Shown one piece after another: positions 62,210-64,000 of a stretch of DNA of 64,000 nt; the first letter of the stretch is position 1, and every line of letters begins with the position of its first letter. The DNA comes from Paramecium pentaurelia (lineage: Eukaryota > Ciliophora > Oligohymenophorea > Peniculida > Parameciidae), in assembly GCA_905183005.1 (NCBI GenBank), contig CAJJDO010000089.1:18657-82656 (forward strand), in the 5' to 3' direction. The notes beneath the pieces were generated by a model, which saw only the letters and a program-made list of their open reading frames with translations, did not search any database and was not told the DNA's origin. The position numbers were made by a program, and so were the translations under genes.

Positions 62210-63622
62210 GGAATATATATTTATAAATTATCAATTTTATTTTATAAAATGCCAAGTTTTAAGAATTATCTTTAAATATATATATTTGAATGAATTGAAT
62301 TTAAATATGATCAAACAATAGTGATTAATTTTTGAAAACAGCATATTAAAGTAGAAATAACAATTATTAATTAAAATAAGTATCAAGTAATAAATTTGAC
62401 TTTTATAATCTGCTTAATTACATTAGAAATGTAGATTATAATTTAAATTAATAATAATAAAAATAATCAAATTGTTTTTAAACAAGAAAAATACTAAATT
62501 ATATTGGCTTAGCTTTTTTTAATTTTCCTTCTTTTTGATTTGAATATAATTTTATGCCTAAAATAATAAGCTAATTATTATATATTATGTTTATTTTTTA
62601 ACAATTGATTAAAGATCTTCTGATGAATATTATAAATACATATTTTTTAGAAGAAAATTTAAATTGTGATTCATTCAATTGTTACAAATGGATTGGATCA
62701 TTATCAACTTCTATTGTAATTTTTAATATAAGAAATTATAGCGATTATTGACAATTAGTATATTACAACTTAACATAAATTTCTAACAACCACAGAATCT
62801 AAAATAAGCATCAAATAGAATTTTATATTTCTACTTCATCATTTCTATAAAATTAAGATACCATTTAATATTTATCTATTCTTTTTCTTTAATTTCTATG
62901 ATTGAAAATTGATTTTAGTTAAAAACTACTTTTAATTCCTTTATTTCTATTGGCTTTAGTTGATATTCTAACTAGTAAGGAACTTTGGTTGTCATCCTAA
63001 TTGTTTATTCTTAGAATTTTTACTTTAAATTTATAAAGTGAAGAATCCCTAAGTAAATATTCAAAATTAGTTATTTGAATTTGAGATTATCAAATGCTAA
63101 TTTCAGGGATCTTTATAATAAATTAGCACCAATAATAAGGAAATATATAATTAATGAATATTTTATTTTATTAATCCCCAATATTTTATAATTAGAATTG
63201 AATAAATTTCTTAAGTTCATATAAAAACAAAGCCTAACAATAAATCAAATAGGAGTCTCTATTAGTTAAAATTTGATTTTAAATTACATTTACACAAAAT
63301 TCTTTATTGAGTATTCAAAATCTATATATTGAAGGCTTGAAAATTAATTTTTTTTATTAATATCAAATTATTAAAAATGAAACTTATTAATAAATCAAAA
63401 ACTATTAAAAATCAATAAATAATTTCTTGAATAGGTTTAATCATATTTCACATAAAATTGTCTATTTAATATAAATTATATGAAATTTAAATCTAAAGAA
63501 TGAAGAATTATTTTATAATAAAAAACAAAATGTCTAGTGCGTTAATTATGAGAATTTTATTTTTAAAAAGTTGCTTGACTTTTTAATTATAATAAGGACT
63601 TTATTCTTTCAAGTAAAATGCC
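62210..63622. other. Intergenic stretch
   Basis: Very AT-rich; no coding frame, RNA or repeat supported. Confidence 0.4.
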
Positions 63623-63960
63623 ACATTTCTGTTATTTTTATTTGATAACCAGATGAGTTATATATCCTATTATCTAACATGTAATTTAGATCACCTTCCT
63701 AATCATTTTGATCTAATTGATATAAAGTTAGCAATGAACGCTTTGACATAAATTTATTTGAGAATTATGTATATCTCTTCTTTAATTAATCAAATCATTA
63801 GGCTTGGATGTATAAGTTTGCTTACCTGTTTCACTATTGATAAGGTTCCTTTTCCCAATATAAACTATCAGTATATTCATTTTGATTTCCTTTGAAAAAA
63901 CATTTAAAATAATAAGGACATCACATTTACCATATTACTATTAGTATTAAACATATTAGA
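63623..63960 (-). pseudogene. Gene fragment at the window edge
   Basis: Minus-strand pieces: FKGNQNEYTDSLYWEKEPYQ near 63850-63900 and, in another frame, MSKRSLLTLYQLDQNDQEGD followed by MLDNRIYNSSGYQIKITEMW, to a TGA near 63623. A GTAAGC donor-like site lies between them, but I found no intron that joins both in frame. Family unknown; it may continue beyond 64000. Confidence 0.35.
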
Positions 63961-64000
63961 TTTTAGTTACAACATAATTATTCCAAAAATATTAAAGTCG

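Noticed and set aside
1..64000. CRISPR arrays, bacterial operons, Shine-Dalgarno sites
   Set aside because: Code, introns and composition are those of a eukaryotic ciliate; the regular 130-nt periodicity at 39-42 kb is TPR exons, not CRISPR repeats.
63940..64000. Telomeric repeat at the window edge
   Set aside because: No C4A2/C3A3-type repeats occur at either end of the window.

Overview
The window looks like nuclear DNA of a Paramecium-type ciliate. Long reading frames appear only when TAA and TAG are read as glutamine and TGA is the sole stop. Many introns are very short (22-34 nt, GT...AG). The DNA is extremely AT-rich, and the gene families (degenerate immobilisation-antigen-like gene, Myxo-type Cys-rich membrane proteins, WD40, TPR and MORN-variant repeat proteins) fit Paramecium. 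About 13 kb of intact coding DNA contains no convincing internal eliminated sequence, so a macronuclear (somatic) assembly is more likely than germline DNA. The low gene density and many decayed genes suggest a subtelomeric or otherwise relaxed region. Species and chromosome position are inference.

Layout: 1-5.1 kb holds a degraded multi-pass membrane protein gene, part of it duplicated across an N. 7.5-12.6 kb holds an orphan ORF, a decayed alpha-tubulin gene, a tRNA-like element and a broken minus-strand gene. 13.3-17.9 kb is a large, nearly intact Cys-rich polytopic membrane protein. 18.3-20.5 kb is an intact nine-exon MORN-variant repeat gene. 22-34.5 kb is a pseudogene field: a broken minus-strand gene, a surface antigen relic, a gene of unknown family with in-frame TGAs, and two convergent Cys-rich genes. 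34.7-38.8 kb holds SPRY-like, coiled-coil and unknown relics. 38.9-42.1 kb (minus) is an intact TPR gene in which every repeat is its own 102-nt exon. 43.5-47.7 kb is one locus shown nearly three times. 49.5-52.0 kb is an intact ten-exon paralogue of the 18.3 kb gene. 53.3-58.2 kb holds an unknown gene and a TPR relic, each duplicated across an N gap, and a GC-rich foreign-looking island. 60.55-62.2 kb is an intact WD40 protein gene.

The best-preserved genes (13.3, 18.3, 38.9, 49.5 and 60.5 kb) are all repeat proteins. Three of them grew, or were assembled, by multiplying an exon that carries exactly one protein repeat, with an intron at the same place and phase in each copy. Five N positions are flanked by 1.05-1.28 kb direct copies that look identical. 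These are best read as unmerged contig ends, so roughly 5.8 kb of the window is probably redundant.
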